DNA of 47,222 nucleotides from Clostridia bacterium (lineage in GTDB: Bacteria > Bacillota > Clostridia > TANB77 > CAG-508). The translations under genes were made by a program, and so were the position numbers. The stretch is taken from contig JAFRDD010000067.1 in assembly GCA_017404025.1 (NCBI GenBank), forward strand, positions 1-47,222, in the 5' to 3' direction. How positions within the stretch are numbered: the stretch's first letter is position 1; each line of letters opens with the position of its first letter. Below are positions 36,701 through 44,277 of the stretch, one piece after another. Below the pieces are notes generated by a model. It ran no database searches. It saw only the letters and a list, made by a program, of their open reading frames with translations, and was not told where the DNA came from.

Positions 36701-38233
36701 ATGATATTAGACAGAACTTGGAACAAGAAAGAACAGAAATTAGTTATTAGTTACATTGACGAAAAAGGAAATAGGCAGTTTTACCAGAAATATTTTCATC
36801 ATTTTAAAACATATGAATATGATGATAATGGAGAGTATGATACTTGGGATCATCGTAAAGCAAGAAAAGTTTACAAAGATACCACAACATATGAACCAAA
36901 TGAATTTGACATCTTGGAATTTATGTATGAATTACCCGATGAATTAAATAAAGTAATGCATGCACAATATTTTCCAAAGTTGTATTTCTTTGATATTGAA
37001 ACAAAATTTGATCCTAAGGCATTCCCTGATCCTGAAACTGCATTACACCAGGTTACATCTATATCATTAGTTGGTCCTGATATGTCTTGCATAGTATATG
37101 GACTTAGGCAAATGGATGAAGAACAAATTGGTTTGTTAAGACAAAGATATCTTGATTGGTTATATGCAAATGATTTTGCAAAGTCAAGATTGACAAAAGA
37201 ACCAAAAGTTCTTTATCAGTATTTTGAATCTGAAAAGGAAATGCTTCATCATTTCTTTACAATCATATGTCCAAAGATACCTTGTTTAGCTGCTTGGAAT
37301 GGATATAGATTCGACTTCTTGTATCTTATCAATAGAACCATTAATCTTTTTGGCAAAGGGGAAGCATATAACATATTTAGAAAAGCATCGCCAACAGGAG
37401 AAATAAAATCAATTAAGGTTGTTGACCAAGATGGCACTGTTCATAAATTTCCAGCACCAGCTCATTCAATTTGGCTTGACTATATGGAGATTGTAAAGCA
37501 GTATGATTATATATTAAGACCTTATGAAAGTTACTCATTGGATTGGGTTGGAGAACATGCAGTAAATGCAAATAAAATTAAGTATGAAGGTACTTTGAAT
37601 GATTTGTATGAGAAGGATATTGAGTGGTATTATTTCTATAACGCAATTGATAGTCTTATTGGATTGTTGATTCATTATAAATTGAAATCTCTTGAAAGTC
37701 CATGTGCAGTTTCAAGTATTACATTAGTATCATTACTCAATGCATTTGGACAGGTTGCGCTTACTACTGCTAATGTATTTAATGAATTCTATCAAGACAA
37801 TAAGAGAGTTGTTTGGAATTTTGATGCAATTGAAAGATATAAAGTAAATTATGAAGGAGCATTCTGTGGCTGTGTACCCGGAAGATATTCTTGGAATGTA
37901 TGTGATGATTTTGCATCACTTTATCCTTCACAAGTTAGAACATGTAATTTCTCATTTGAAAATTTTGTAGTTCCACCAACTGAACCTGATTCATTAGGTA
38001 GAGTAATTCCAAGAAAATGGACAGAAGCTGAACTTGAACAATTTAGACAAGACCCAAATTACTTTGTAAGCATTATGGGTAATGTTTATAAGAATGATAA
38101 GGATTATGCATTTAAACGACTTCAGGAAAACTTAATGAAGAAACGTTCTGTTTATAAATATACTGGGCAAAGAATTGATTCAGAATTATTAACAGAAATT
38201 GATAGATTAATAAAAGAAAAAGAAGCAGCATAA
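36701..38233 (+). CDS. DNA polymerase family B (T4 gp43-like), N-terminal part of a split gene
   Basis: 510 residues from the ATG at 36701 (a TTG two codons earlier is possible). The proofreading exonuclease is complete: Exo I YFFDIETKF, Exo II AAWNGYRFDFLYL, Exo III YYFYNAIDSLIG. Polymerase motif A is present (CDDFASLYPSQVR). The chain then ends about 100 residues later at LIKEKEAA, before motif B (KxxxNSxYG) and motif C (YGDTDS) would occur. T4 gp43 is 898 residues. No C-terminal half is found elsewhere in the window. Split gp43 genes are known in some T4-like phages, with both halves assembling into an active enzyme, so this is probably functional with a partner encoded elsewhere. The alternative is truncation. 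Confidence 0.85.
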   Translation: MILDRTWNKKEQKLVISYIDEKGNRQFYQKYFHHFKTYEYDDNGEYDTWDHRKARKVYKDTTTYEPNEFDILEFMYELPDELNKVMHAQYFPKLYFFDIETKFDPKAFPDPETALHQVTSISLVGPDMSCIVYGLRQMDEEQIGLLRQRYLDWLYANDFAKSRLTKEPKVLYQYFESEKEMLHHFFTIICPKIPCLAAWNGYRFDFLYLINRTINLFGKGEAYNIFRKASPTGEIKSIKVVDQDGTVHKFPAPAHSIWLDYMEIVKQYDYILRPYESYSLDWVGEHAVNANKIKYEGTLNDLYEKDIEWYYFYNAIDSLIGLLIHYKLKSLESPCAVSSITLVSLLNAFGQVALTTANVFNEFYQDNKRVVWNFDAIERYKVNYEGAFCGCVPGRYSWNVCDDFASLYPSQVRTCNFSFENFVVPPTEPDSLGRVIPRKWTEAELEQFRQDPNYFVSIMGNVYKNDKDYAFKRLQENLMKKRSVYKYTGQRIDSELLTEIDRLIKEKEAA

Positions 38234-38236
38234 TTT

Positions 38237-38605
38237 ATGAAAATTACTACAAAATTATTAGACACTAATAATACAAAATACCAATATGCAGAAGGCGTTT
38301 TAGATGAAGCCATAAATGAATATATGAAACGAGAATATAAATTTGTTTCAAATAAAGTCGGTTCAACTGAATTAAATTATGTAATTGGTAAAGTTGAAAA
38401 TATTGAGAAAACTGATACTGGTGAAATATTGGCAAACATAGAATTATTAGATACATTTGAAGGAAGAATATATCAAGAGCTTATTAAACAACAACCAATT
38501 AATTTTGGAATTTCTGGTTATGGTAATATTAATGATGATGGTGTTATAGAAAATTTAAATATAAAAGATATAAGTGTAATATCATGCAACAGAAACCTAG
38601 AATAA
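38237..38605 (+). CDS. gp21-like prohead protease fold, short form
   Basis: 122 residues. YQYAEGVLDEAINEYMKRE, TELNYVIGKVENI, ILANIELLDTFEGRIYQELIK and INFGISGYGNINDDGVIENLNI align segment by segment with T4 gp21 (YPKRILEKAVKDYI, GELNHPP, GVSSRGLGS). The nucleophile position (Ser in GIS) is kept, but the catalytic His of ELNH is Tyr here (ELNY). The protein is about half the length of gp21 (212 residues). It may be an altered or inactive homologue, or use another His. In T4 this enzyme removes the leaders of internal head proteins, which are abundant in this window. It ends 22 bases inside the next gene. Confidence 0.45.
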   Translation: MKITTKLLDTNNTKYQYAEGVLDEAINEYMKREYKFVSNKVGSTELNYVIGKVENIEKTDTGEILANIELLDTFEGRIYQELIKQQPINFGISGYGNINDDGVIENLNIKDISVISCNRNLE

Positions 38606-38916
38606 AATGGAGAAACTTTAAGATATGGTTTAAAGACCAAGTAAAAAGAAAAACTTGGTTTAGAAATTTTTTCATAACAGGTAATGCTTGGGGAGCATTT
38701 AGTATAAACAGCCATATCAATCAACATACAGGCAAACCTAAGATAACATATAATCATTTAGAAACTGCGTTAAAATCAGCAGAGAAAATGAGTGAAAAAC
38801 ATAATACTCATTTTAGTACATATAAATGTTTGTTTTGTGATGGTTATCATATAGGAAAAAACAGAGATAATAAAACAGACTATGATGAAACATTAATTAA
38901 CAGAAATATAAAATAA
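38584..38916 (+). CDS. Small protein with C-x2-C...H zinc-like motif (YKC-FCDGYHIGKN)
   Basis: 110 residues. A basic N-terminus (KPRIKWRNFKIWFKDQVKRK) and a helix SAEKMSEKHNTHF precede YKCLFCDGYHIGKN, a motif seen in many small phage and bacterial proteins (Y-K-C-x-x-C-x-x-W/Y-H-I-G). It is probably a small zinc-containing, nucleic-acid-related protein. It overlaps the gp21-like gene by 22 bases. Confidence 0.55.
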   Translation: MQQKPRIKWRNFKIWFKDQVKRKTWFRNFFITGNAWGAFSINSHINQHTGKPKITYNHLETALKSAEKMSEKHNTHFSTYKCLFCDGYHIGKNRDNKTDYDETLINRNIK

Positions 38917-38936
38917 ATATGATTCTTTTATAAAAT

Positions 38937-39194
38937 ATGAAGTGGGACGAAGATAAAAAGTTTACAAGATTGACTGTTGAACAATCTAATAAGAAAATTA
39001 TTTGGGAAGTTCCTTATGAAGATGTTAGTGGAGATGATATGATGCAAGCAATCAATACATTAATGATTGGAATGACATTTCATCCTGATACTGTATTGTA
39101 TAGCATGGCTGGATTCTTAGAGGAATATGGACATAATCTTTATGATGTTTATGAACATCAAGAGGAAGATGAACCAATTAATGAAGATAATTAA
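38937..39194 (+). CDS. Small acidic conserved phage protein
   Basis: 85 residues. KFTRLTVEQSNKKIIWEVPYEDVSGDDMMQAI opens with a strand pair then a helical part, and the C-terminus is strongly acidic (EHQEEDEPINEDN). Similar short proteins (TRLTVEQ...WEVPY.D) recur in phages. The function is unknown. A terminator follows. Confidence 0.5.
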   Translation: MKWDEDKKFTRLTVEQSNKKIIWEVPYEDVSGDDMMQAINTLMIGMTFHPDTVLYSMAGFLEEYGHNLYDVYEHQEEDEPINEDN

Positions 39195-39199
39195 GATAG

Positions 39200-39230
39200 A
39201 AAGTTACATCATTTAGATGTAACTTTTTAT
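39200..39230 (+). terminator. Rho-independent terminator
   Basis: AAAGTTACATC (39200-39210) pairs with GATGTAACTTT (39216-39226), followed by T-rich sequence. Confidence 0.9.
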
Positions 39231-39261
39231 TTTTAATTAATCAAATAAGAATATTATAAAA

Positions 39262-40491
39262 ATGAATAAATTTTTCCAATACTTGCAGCCTACAATTATA
39301 CAAGCTACAATGGATGAAGAATTACCAGAAAGAGTAAGAGGAAGATTTTTTATTAACTTCAATGTATTTGGTATAGAATATTTCAATGAAAAATATATAT
39401 TACAAGAAACATCTTTTGGGGCTCCTTATCTTATTTTAAAAGAAGATAACTGGGGGTTGCAACTTGAAGATAGTGCAGAAGGTGAACTTTTAGATATTCC
39501 AAGATTATATATTGACATTACTGATAAGTTTGTAAATGATAAAGACAATCTTTTTGAATCATTAGTAATACAAGCTTTAATGGATAATAAGATATGGGTT
39601 AGAGGTATAGATGGATTTTTTGCAGGAATGGAATATTTCACAAATTATACATTGTATAATTATCTTGCATTGACAGACCAAATTGAAGTTCCAGATTTTG
39701 GTGTAATACTTCCAAATTATCTTGATAATTTTGGACAGATTCAAACAAAATATTGGAAAGATTTAAGAGGGGAAATTTATGAGAATTATAATAATGTAGA
39801 GTATTTCAATGAAAAGAATCATCTTTTAACAAATACATTTGATGAAGATACTCTAAATAATTTCTATTCATCATTTTGTTCAATTATTTTAGAACATACA
39901 AAAATTCCTGCTGATGTATTAGCAGAACCACAGAATCAAATTTATAACTTAGTATTAAATTATTTTAAGAATTTCAAATCAGATTGTGGTAGTGATGCAT
40001 TAGCATTGATTCTTAATTCAGGATTTACAACAAAACAAGGAACATCATCAACATGCGGATGTAATTCTTCAATTACAGGTTCATCAGATACTGGAGAAAT
40101 TACAAAATCTTGTTATGATTTATATAATGAAGCAATGCATACTTGGCTTATTAAGATGCTTGGTGATTATAAGTTCTATGAAGATTGGTTTAGAATTCGT
40201 AAAACAGAAGATGAATGGATTCCAAATGATGTTCTTATTGAAAAATTAAAAGTATTCTTTGAAGAATTTATTTCATTACAACATGCATTAATGTTCTTAA
40301 AAGCTAAAGTAATAAATTGTGAATGTCCTTCTCCTATGACATTTACAGAGAATGCATGTAATTATAATATCATTCAAAATTATATGAAGATATTAGATTG
40401 GATATTTAATGAACAAATAGATATGAATGTGAATAAGATTAAAATATATGGAGGTCAGTTCGCTGAACTTCTACCAAATTTACAATTTTAA
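39262..40491 (+). CDS. Probable structural protein of unknown role
   Basis: 409 residues, soluble, acidic, mixed alpha/beta. A Cys-rich low-complexity insert (TSSTCGCNSSITGSSDTGE, about residues 262-280) divides an N-terminal, Tyr/Phe/Asn-rich half from a helical C-terminal half (MLGDYKFYEDWFRIRKTEDEW). Composition resembles myovirus baseplate or neck proteins, but no family is recognised. It is the first gene of the second structural run and lies just upstream of the leader-bearing proteins. Confidence 0.4.
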   Translation: MNKFFQYLQPTIIQATMDEELPERVRGRFFINFNVFGIEYFNEKYILQETSFGAPYLILKEDNWGLQLEDSAEGELLDIPRLYIDITDKFVNDKDNLFESLVIQALMDNKIWVRGIDGFFAGMEYFTNYTLYNYLALTDQIEVPDFGVILPNYLDNFGQIQTKYWKDLRGEIYENYNNVEYFNEKNHLLTNTFDEDTLNNFYSSFCSIILEHTKIPADVLAEPQNQIYNLVLNYFKNFKSDCGSDALALILNSGFTTKQGTSSTCGCNSSITGSSDTGEITKSCYDLYNEAMHTWLIKMLGDYKFYEDWFRIRKTEDEWIPNDVLIEKLKVFFEEFISLQHALMFLKAKVINCECPSPMTFTENACNYNIIQNYMKILDWIFNEQIDMNVNKIKIYGGQFAELLPNLQF

Positions 40492-40495
40492 GCCT

Positions 40496-40738
40496 ATGAA
40501 AAATTTAAGTGCATATTTAGATGAATTCATTGACCAAGAAGAAGGAAATTACTTTGAGCATTGTAAAGGAAAGATTTCCTGTGGTAAAATTGGTGAAAAA
40601 GATTTTATGAAAGCAAATAGAAAAGCTTCAAGAGAAGAAGAAATTGAAAGACATGGTAAACCAGTAAGAATGGGTGGCCTTCATAAATCAAAGAAAAATT
40701 ATTCAAGAAAAGATAAACATAAACAATCATATGATTAA
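40496..40738 (+). CDS. Small basic protein with capsid-targeting-like leader
   Basis: 80 residues from the ATG at 40496, 4 bases after the previous stop. The leader MKNLSAYLDE has Glu at position 10. The mature part is very basic (RKASREEEIERHGKPVRMGG, HKSKKNYSRKDKHKQ), as expected for a protein packaged with DNA, and includes a GKISCGKIG turn. The last codons overlap the next start (ATGATTAA). Confidence 0.55.
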   Translation: MKNLSAYLDEFIDQEEGNYFEHCKGKISCGKIGEKDFMKANRKASREEEIERHGKPVRMGGLHKSKKNYSRKDKHKQSYD

Positions 40739-41324
40739 TATAAACAAATATATAACGGAGAAACTACATTTAGATAAAGATATTGAAATATCACAATCTA
40801 AAAGTGATGTTCCGTATGTTCATCCTGAAGAAAAGGATGCAGAAGATGCATGTAAATCATTTAAAACAGATAATGTAATGTATTGTAAATATGCAAATGG
40901 AAGAAATCATGCAGGAAAAGTAAAACTTATGCTTGATAATGAACATTTTTATATTAAAACAGAAGCTGCTAAAAATGTAAATGATTCATTACCTGATACA
41001 CCTCATGTTTCTCATTCTATATTAAATGATTTAGTAAAAGCAGGACTTGGAGATTCATATGTAATAAATGCATATCAATCAAGAATTGATACAAGTTCAA
41101 GAATAAATAATCTTAAAAGAACATATCATTATTTTTACTTTGATGAAAATGGTATGATTTTTAAAGATAAGAAAGAAGCTAATGCAATACTTAAAGCTGC
41201 AAAACAAGATTATAAACTTTCTGGCCAGTATAGATTTAAAGTAATTACAATTGAAGATGCAGCTAATATGAAAGGTAGTGTATATGGTGACTCTATAGAA
41301 GATGTCAAATTTATTCAAAAATAA
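40731..41324 (+). CDS. Capsid-targeted-like protein 4 of the KLHLNKD family
   Basis: 197 residues from the ATG at 40731, overlapping the upstream stop. The leader MININKYITE-KLHLDKDIE is the counterpart of the genes at 4323-6330, 36 kb away. It continues with PYVHPEEKDAEDACKSF and a soluble domain with SVYGDSIEDVKF at the end. The mature part is unrelated to the other family members in sequence. The function is unknown; virion packaging is inferred. Confidence 0.6.
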   Translation: MININKYITEKLHLDKDIEISQSKSDVPYVHPEEKDAEDACKSFKTDNVMYCKYANGRNHAGKVKLMLDNEHFYIKTEAAKNVNDSLPDTPHVSHSILNDLVKAGLGDSYVINAYQSRIDTSSRINNLKRTYHYFYFDENGMIFKDKKEANAILKAAKQDYKLSGQYRFKVITIEDAANMKGSVYGDSIEDVKFIQK

Positions 41325-41336
41325 TATATAAAAATT

Positions 41337-41789
41337 ATGAAAACTTTATTAGAATACATTCATGAAGCTGCAGAAGAAAAATCTGTACCTGCTTCAAAAA
41401 CCATAACATTCAATTTTAATGGATGTGAAGGTGTTGAGGATTTTTTAAAGTCTGTACAAGAAATTGGTGGAGAAGACTTAGTAGAAATTGAAGATGAAAA
41501 AGTTAAAGTACATTTAAAGAAAGATTCTTTAGATAATGCTGAAGGCCTTTATGAATTAATGCAGGATTATATCAATGCAAGAAGAAATGATGAAGCTGCC
41601 CATAGAGAAGAAGCATATGCTGAAAAGACACGTAAACTTGAAGAACTTTTAGGAGAATGGAGAGATTATGTTGATGATGCAGATGAAGATGATTCTGCTG
41701 ATGATTCAAAAGAAGATTCAAAAGAAGATGAAAAATGTCCTAAGTGTGGAAAAAATCCATGCGAATGTGATAAAAAAGAAGAAGAATAA
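41337..41789 (+). CDS. Acidic protein with capsid-targeting-like leader and zinc-ribbon-like end
   Basis: 150 residues. The leader MKTLLEYIHE is closest to T4's own MKTYQEFIAE. A strand-rich start (SKTITFNFNGCEGVEDFLKS) and a coiled helical middle (HREEAYAEKTRKLEELLGEW) lead to a very acidic linker (DDADEDDSADDSKED) and a C-terminal CPKCGKNPCEC four-Cys motif. Abundant helix and acid suggest a prohead core (scaffold) or packaged protein. Confidence 0.6.
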   Translation: MKTLLEYIHEAAEEKSVPASKTITFNFNGCEGVEDFLKSVQEIGGEDLVEIEDEKVKVHLKKDSLDNAEGLYELMQDYINARRNDEAAHREEAYAEKTRKLEELLGEWRDYVDDADEDDSADDSKEDSKEDEKCPKCGKNPCECDKKEEE

Positions 41790-41796
41790 TTAATCT

Positions 41797-42303
41797 ATGA
41801 ATGTTGTTTTATTTACATTATTAAGTTGCTTAACACTATTTTGTTTCATATTTTTAGGAATTGGAAAATTTGGTTTACTTCCATCATACAGTGATTATTC
41901 AACTGCTTGGAATAAAGAATTTCCAATACCAAATATGAATTTATGGAGCATACTTACTTTTATAGCTGCAGTACTTATTTTACCAGTACTTTTAGAAATA
42001 AGTGATGGTCATTTATTACAATTCTTAGGCTTCTTAACACCAGTATATTTGATTTGTGTATCTCTTACACCTGATTGGGCAGTTAAACCAGAAGTTTGTA
42101 AATGGCATGCAATATTTGCTTGGCTTTGTGCTCTCTGTGCATTATTGTTTATTATTCTTGTTTTAGGAAAGTGGTGGTGTGTAATTATTGCTTTAGTCAT
42201 TTCATTAGGTTCAGGACTTATAACAAAGACATTAAAATCTGCAACTACTTTCTGGGCTGAAATGATTATGTTCATTGGTATGTATTTAGCACTTATAGTT
42301 TAA
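41797..42303 (+). CDS. Polytopic membrane protein
   Basis: 168 residues with about five hydrophobic segments: LFTLLSCLTLFCFIFLGIG, LWSILTFIAAVLILPVLL, FLGFLTPVYLICVSL, IFAWLCALCALLFIILVLG and a C-terminal AEMIMFIGMYLALIV. It has no recognised family or catalytic motif. It is followed by a terminator. It may act at the host inner membrane. Confidence 0.55.
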   Translation: MNVVLFTLLSCLTLFCFIFLGIGKFGLLPSYSDYSTAWNKEFPIPNMNLWSILTFIAAVLILPVLLEISDGHLLQFLGFLTPVYLICVSLTPDWAVKPEVCKWHAIFAWLCALCALLFIILVLGKWWCVIIALVISLGSGLITKTLKSATTFWAEMIMFIGMYLALIV

Positions 42304-42329
42304 AACTAATTATAACATACTACTTCTTG

Positions 42330-42358
42330 AGAGATTGATTAATTTCAATCTCTTTTTC
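42330..42358 (+). terminator. Rho-independent terminator
   Basis: AGAGATTGA (42330-42338) pairs with TCAATCTCT (42345-42353), then TTTT. The promoter box at 42358 begins where the T-run ends. Confidence 0.88.
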
Positions 42359-42365
42359 TATATTA
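42358..42365 (+). promoter_or_regulatory. Promoter box CTATATTA
   Basis: Exact octamer directly after the terminator and 29 bases before the ATG at 42395. It excludes an earlier in-frame start at 42335, which lies inside the terminator. Confidence 0.65.
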
Positions 42366-42394
42366 AAATATATAAAAATATATGTACATATAAA

Positions 42395-42604
42395 ATGGGA
42401 CCAAAAGATAAGTATTGGTTAGTTAATCTTCAGATTGTTGAAGAGGATGAAAAGGGAAAGATTAAAAAGAATAAGGAAGTTCACCTTGTAGATGCTTTTG
42501 ATGTAGTTGGTGTAGAAAAGAAAGTAAAAGAAATGATGGAAGGTGAAACAAGAGAATGGACAATTCAATCAATTACTCGTTCTCCAATTATTGAAGTTTA
42601 TTAA
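42395..42604 (+). CDS. DUF4494-like small protein
   Basis: 69 residues. YWLVNLQIVEEDEKGKIKKN, KEVHLVDAFDVVGVEKKV and WTIQSITRSPIIEVY match a small Bacteroidota/phage family (as I recall, DUF4494) of two strands, a helix and a final strand. The function is unknown; related copies are common in Bacteroidota, which supports the host inference. The start is set by the promoter box and follows the terminator at 42330. Confidence 0.6.
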   Translation: MGPKDKYWLVNLQIVEEDEKGKIKKNKEVHLVDAFDVVGVEKKVKEMMEGETREWTIQSITRSPIIEVY

Positions 42605-42626
42605 TCAATAAAAAAATAAAAAGTAA

Positions 42627-42663
42627 AAGTACCGTGATATTCATCATCTACGGTACTTCTTTT
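42627..42663. terminator. Bidirectional terminator
   Basis: AAGTACCGT (42627-42635) and ACGGTACTT (42650-42658) form a 9-bp stem with A-rich sequence on the left and a T-run on the right, between the convergent genes at 42395 and 42733. Confidence 0.9.
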
Positions 42664-42732
42664 TTCCTCTAGCATCATTAAAGAAGCTTTATATATAATT
42701 TACTGTTTTTAATAATCAATCATTAAATTTCC

Positions 42733-43122
42733 TCATTTATAAACGACAAAATCAAACATAAATACTTCTTCTTTACTTAAATCAAGTTGAATAAGTTCAA
42801 TAGGTTCAATTTTCTTTAATGATGAGAAATCATATTTAAGTTTTTCTAATGCTGATTTAAATAAATCAAATAATTCTTCATCATTATCTAATAAGCTATA
42901 AAATACATATTCATCATTTTCTCCTTTTATTATTCTAAAGGCAATACTCTTTTGTCCTTTCATATATATTGTCTTCTGAATGTTAAGATATACAATGAAT
43001 TCATCAAGACGCATTCTTTTTTCAATTTCTCCTGTTTCTATTAAATAATGTTCAACATCTACCTTTGCTGTTAAGAAGTCTTCAGGATAATCCCCTATTG
43101 TGTTTATTGCTATATATGTCAT
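42733..43122 (-). CDS. Small acidic protein of unknown function
   Basis: 129 residues on the minus strand. TYIAINTIGDYPEDFLTAKVDVE opens a strand-rich fold; the C-terminal half alternates strands and Leu-rich helices (DLFKSALEKLKYDFSSLKKI). No family is recognised. It is flanked by a bidirectional terminator and the promoter-like repeat of the next structural gene. Confidence 0.5.
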   Translation of the reverse strand: MTYIAINTIGDYPEDFLTAKVDVEHYLIETGEIEKRMRLDEFIVYLNIQKTIYMKGQKSIAFRIIKGENDEYVFYSLLDNDEELFDLFKSALEKLKYDFSSLKKIEPIELIQLDLSKEEVFMFDFVVYK

Positions 43123-43191
43123 ATTTTATGATTATTGATTTTCTAATTAAAAATATTAATTTAATCATATTTTATGCATAAAATAAATGCC

Positions 43192-43214
43192 AAAAATTAT
43201 TTTTAACTATATAA
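43192..43214 (+). promoter_or_regulatory. 23-base promoter-like repeat, copy 2
   Basis: Identical over 23 bases to 11321-11343 (core TTTTTAACTATATAA), 16 bases before the start at 43231. Confidence 0.45.
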
Positions 43215-43230
43215 TTGAATTTTTATCAAT

Positions 43231-44274
43231 ATGCAAAAGATATTGAAACAAAACAAAAATACATCAACATGGCTAAGACCTTGGAATCTTGAGCGTTTTG
43301 ATAATCTCTATAACAGAGATGAACGTTTCTTTGCTATATTGATGAAAGGAACTCTTGCTTGGTTAACACAAAATATTCTTTTATATAACAAAGGAATAAA
43401 TCATTTCATATTCACTACTGGTTCATCATATCTTTATGTTGAATCAAATGGTTATAATTTCTCAATGTCTGAAACTACTGGAGAAGATTATATGTATATG
43501 AAAATGCCAAGATGTGTACTTGAAATTGGTGATATTCAAATTCCTTTAGAAGAACTTTCAGCACCGTATGTTAGAGGACAATATGAGAGACTTGATGGAA
43601 ATGATGTAAAAGGATATAATGCTGAAATGAGAAGATTACCAATTGAAATGGCATTATCTGCAAGATATGTTCTTTCAAATTTTAATGAATCAATTATCTT
43701 AATACAAGAACTTATTGATAAAGTAGCATTTCAACAATATTTTAATGTTGTTTATTTGGGACAAGTAGTTCAATGTTCAATTGAACTTGACAGTAATTAT
43801 CAAATTCAAATGAACAAAGTTGATATGGAAAGTACAGATACTAATCAAAAACTTGTGGAAATACAATATAAAGTATCTACAAATTATCCTTGTATTAATG
43901 AAAGAACAGAAGTAGAGAATCAACAAATTATTGAAACATTTAAAACAAATACTAATTTGTTTACTGACAAATTGAATAATAAGACTGATTCTGTAGAAAG
44001 AACATATAATTCAGAAACATTTATAAACTTGAATACAGAAAGACATGAATACACAAATGGTGGTAAAGATAAGACAGGAAGTAACATACAATCAACACCA
44101 GCAGGAAATTCATTTACAAATAATGATTCATTAGGTAAAGAAACTAATGTAATTACAGATGAAGAATCATTTGGAGGAATAAGTAATGATGATTATAAAG
44201 AAACACATATTCTCCAATATAAGAATAATGATTTATTAAAGACAACATTTGCAGAAATAAAAAACAACGGATAA
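43231..44274 (+). CDS. gp15-like tail terminator / tail sheath stabilisation protein
   Basis: 347 residues. After LYNRDERFFAILMKGTLAWL, the central part MPRCVLEIGDIQIP, RRLPIEMALSARYVLSNFNESII and a following long helix LIQELIDKVAFQQYF have the same order and spacing as T4 gp15 (LPRINLHL, PIKMIYELSIFTRYEDDMFQIVEQIL). The closing strand motif VEIQYKVSTNYPC matches as well. The last 110 residues are a polar, Thr/Asn-rich tail unlike gp15. Known role: hexameric ring that caps the tail tube and sheath before head joining. This is a similarity by eye and needs profile confirmation. Confidence 0.5.
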   Translation: MQKILKQNKNTSTWLRPWNLERFDNLYNRDERFFAILMKGTLAWLTQNILLYNKGINHFIFTTGSSYLYVESNGYNFSMSETTGEDYMYMKMPRCVLEIGDIQIPLEELSAPYVRGQYERLDGNDVKGYNAEMRRLPIEMALSARYVLSNFNESIILIQELIDKVAFQQYFNVVYLGQVVQCSIELDSNYQIQMNKVDMESTDTNQKLVEIQYKVSTNYPCINERTEVENQQIIETFKTNTNLFTDKLNNKTDSVERTYNSETFINLNTERHEYTNGGKDKTGSNIQSTPAGNSFTNNDSLGKETNVITDEESFGGISNDDYKETHILQYKNNDLLKTTFAEIKNNG

Positions 44275-44277
44275 TTA

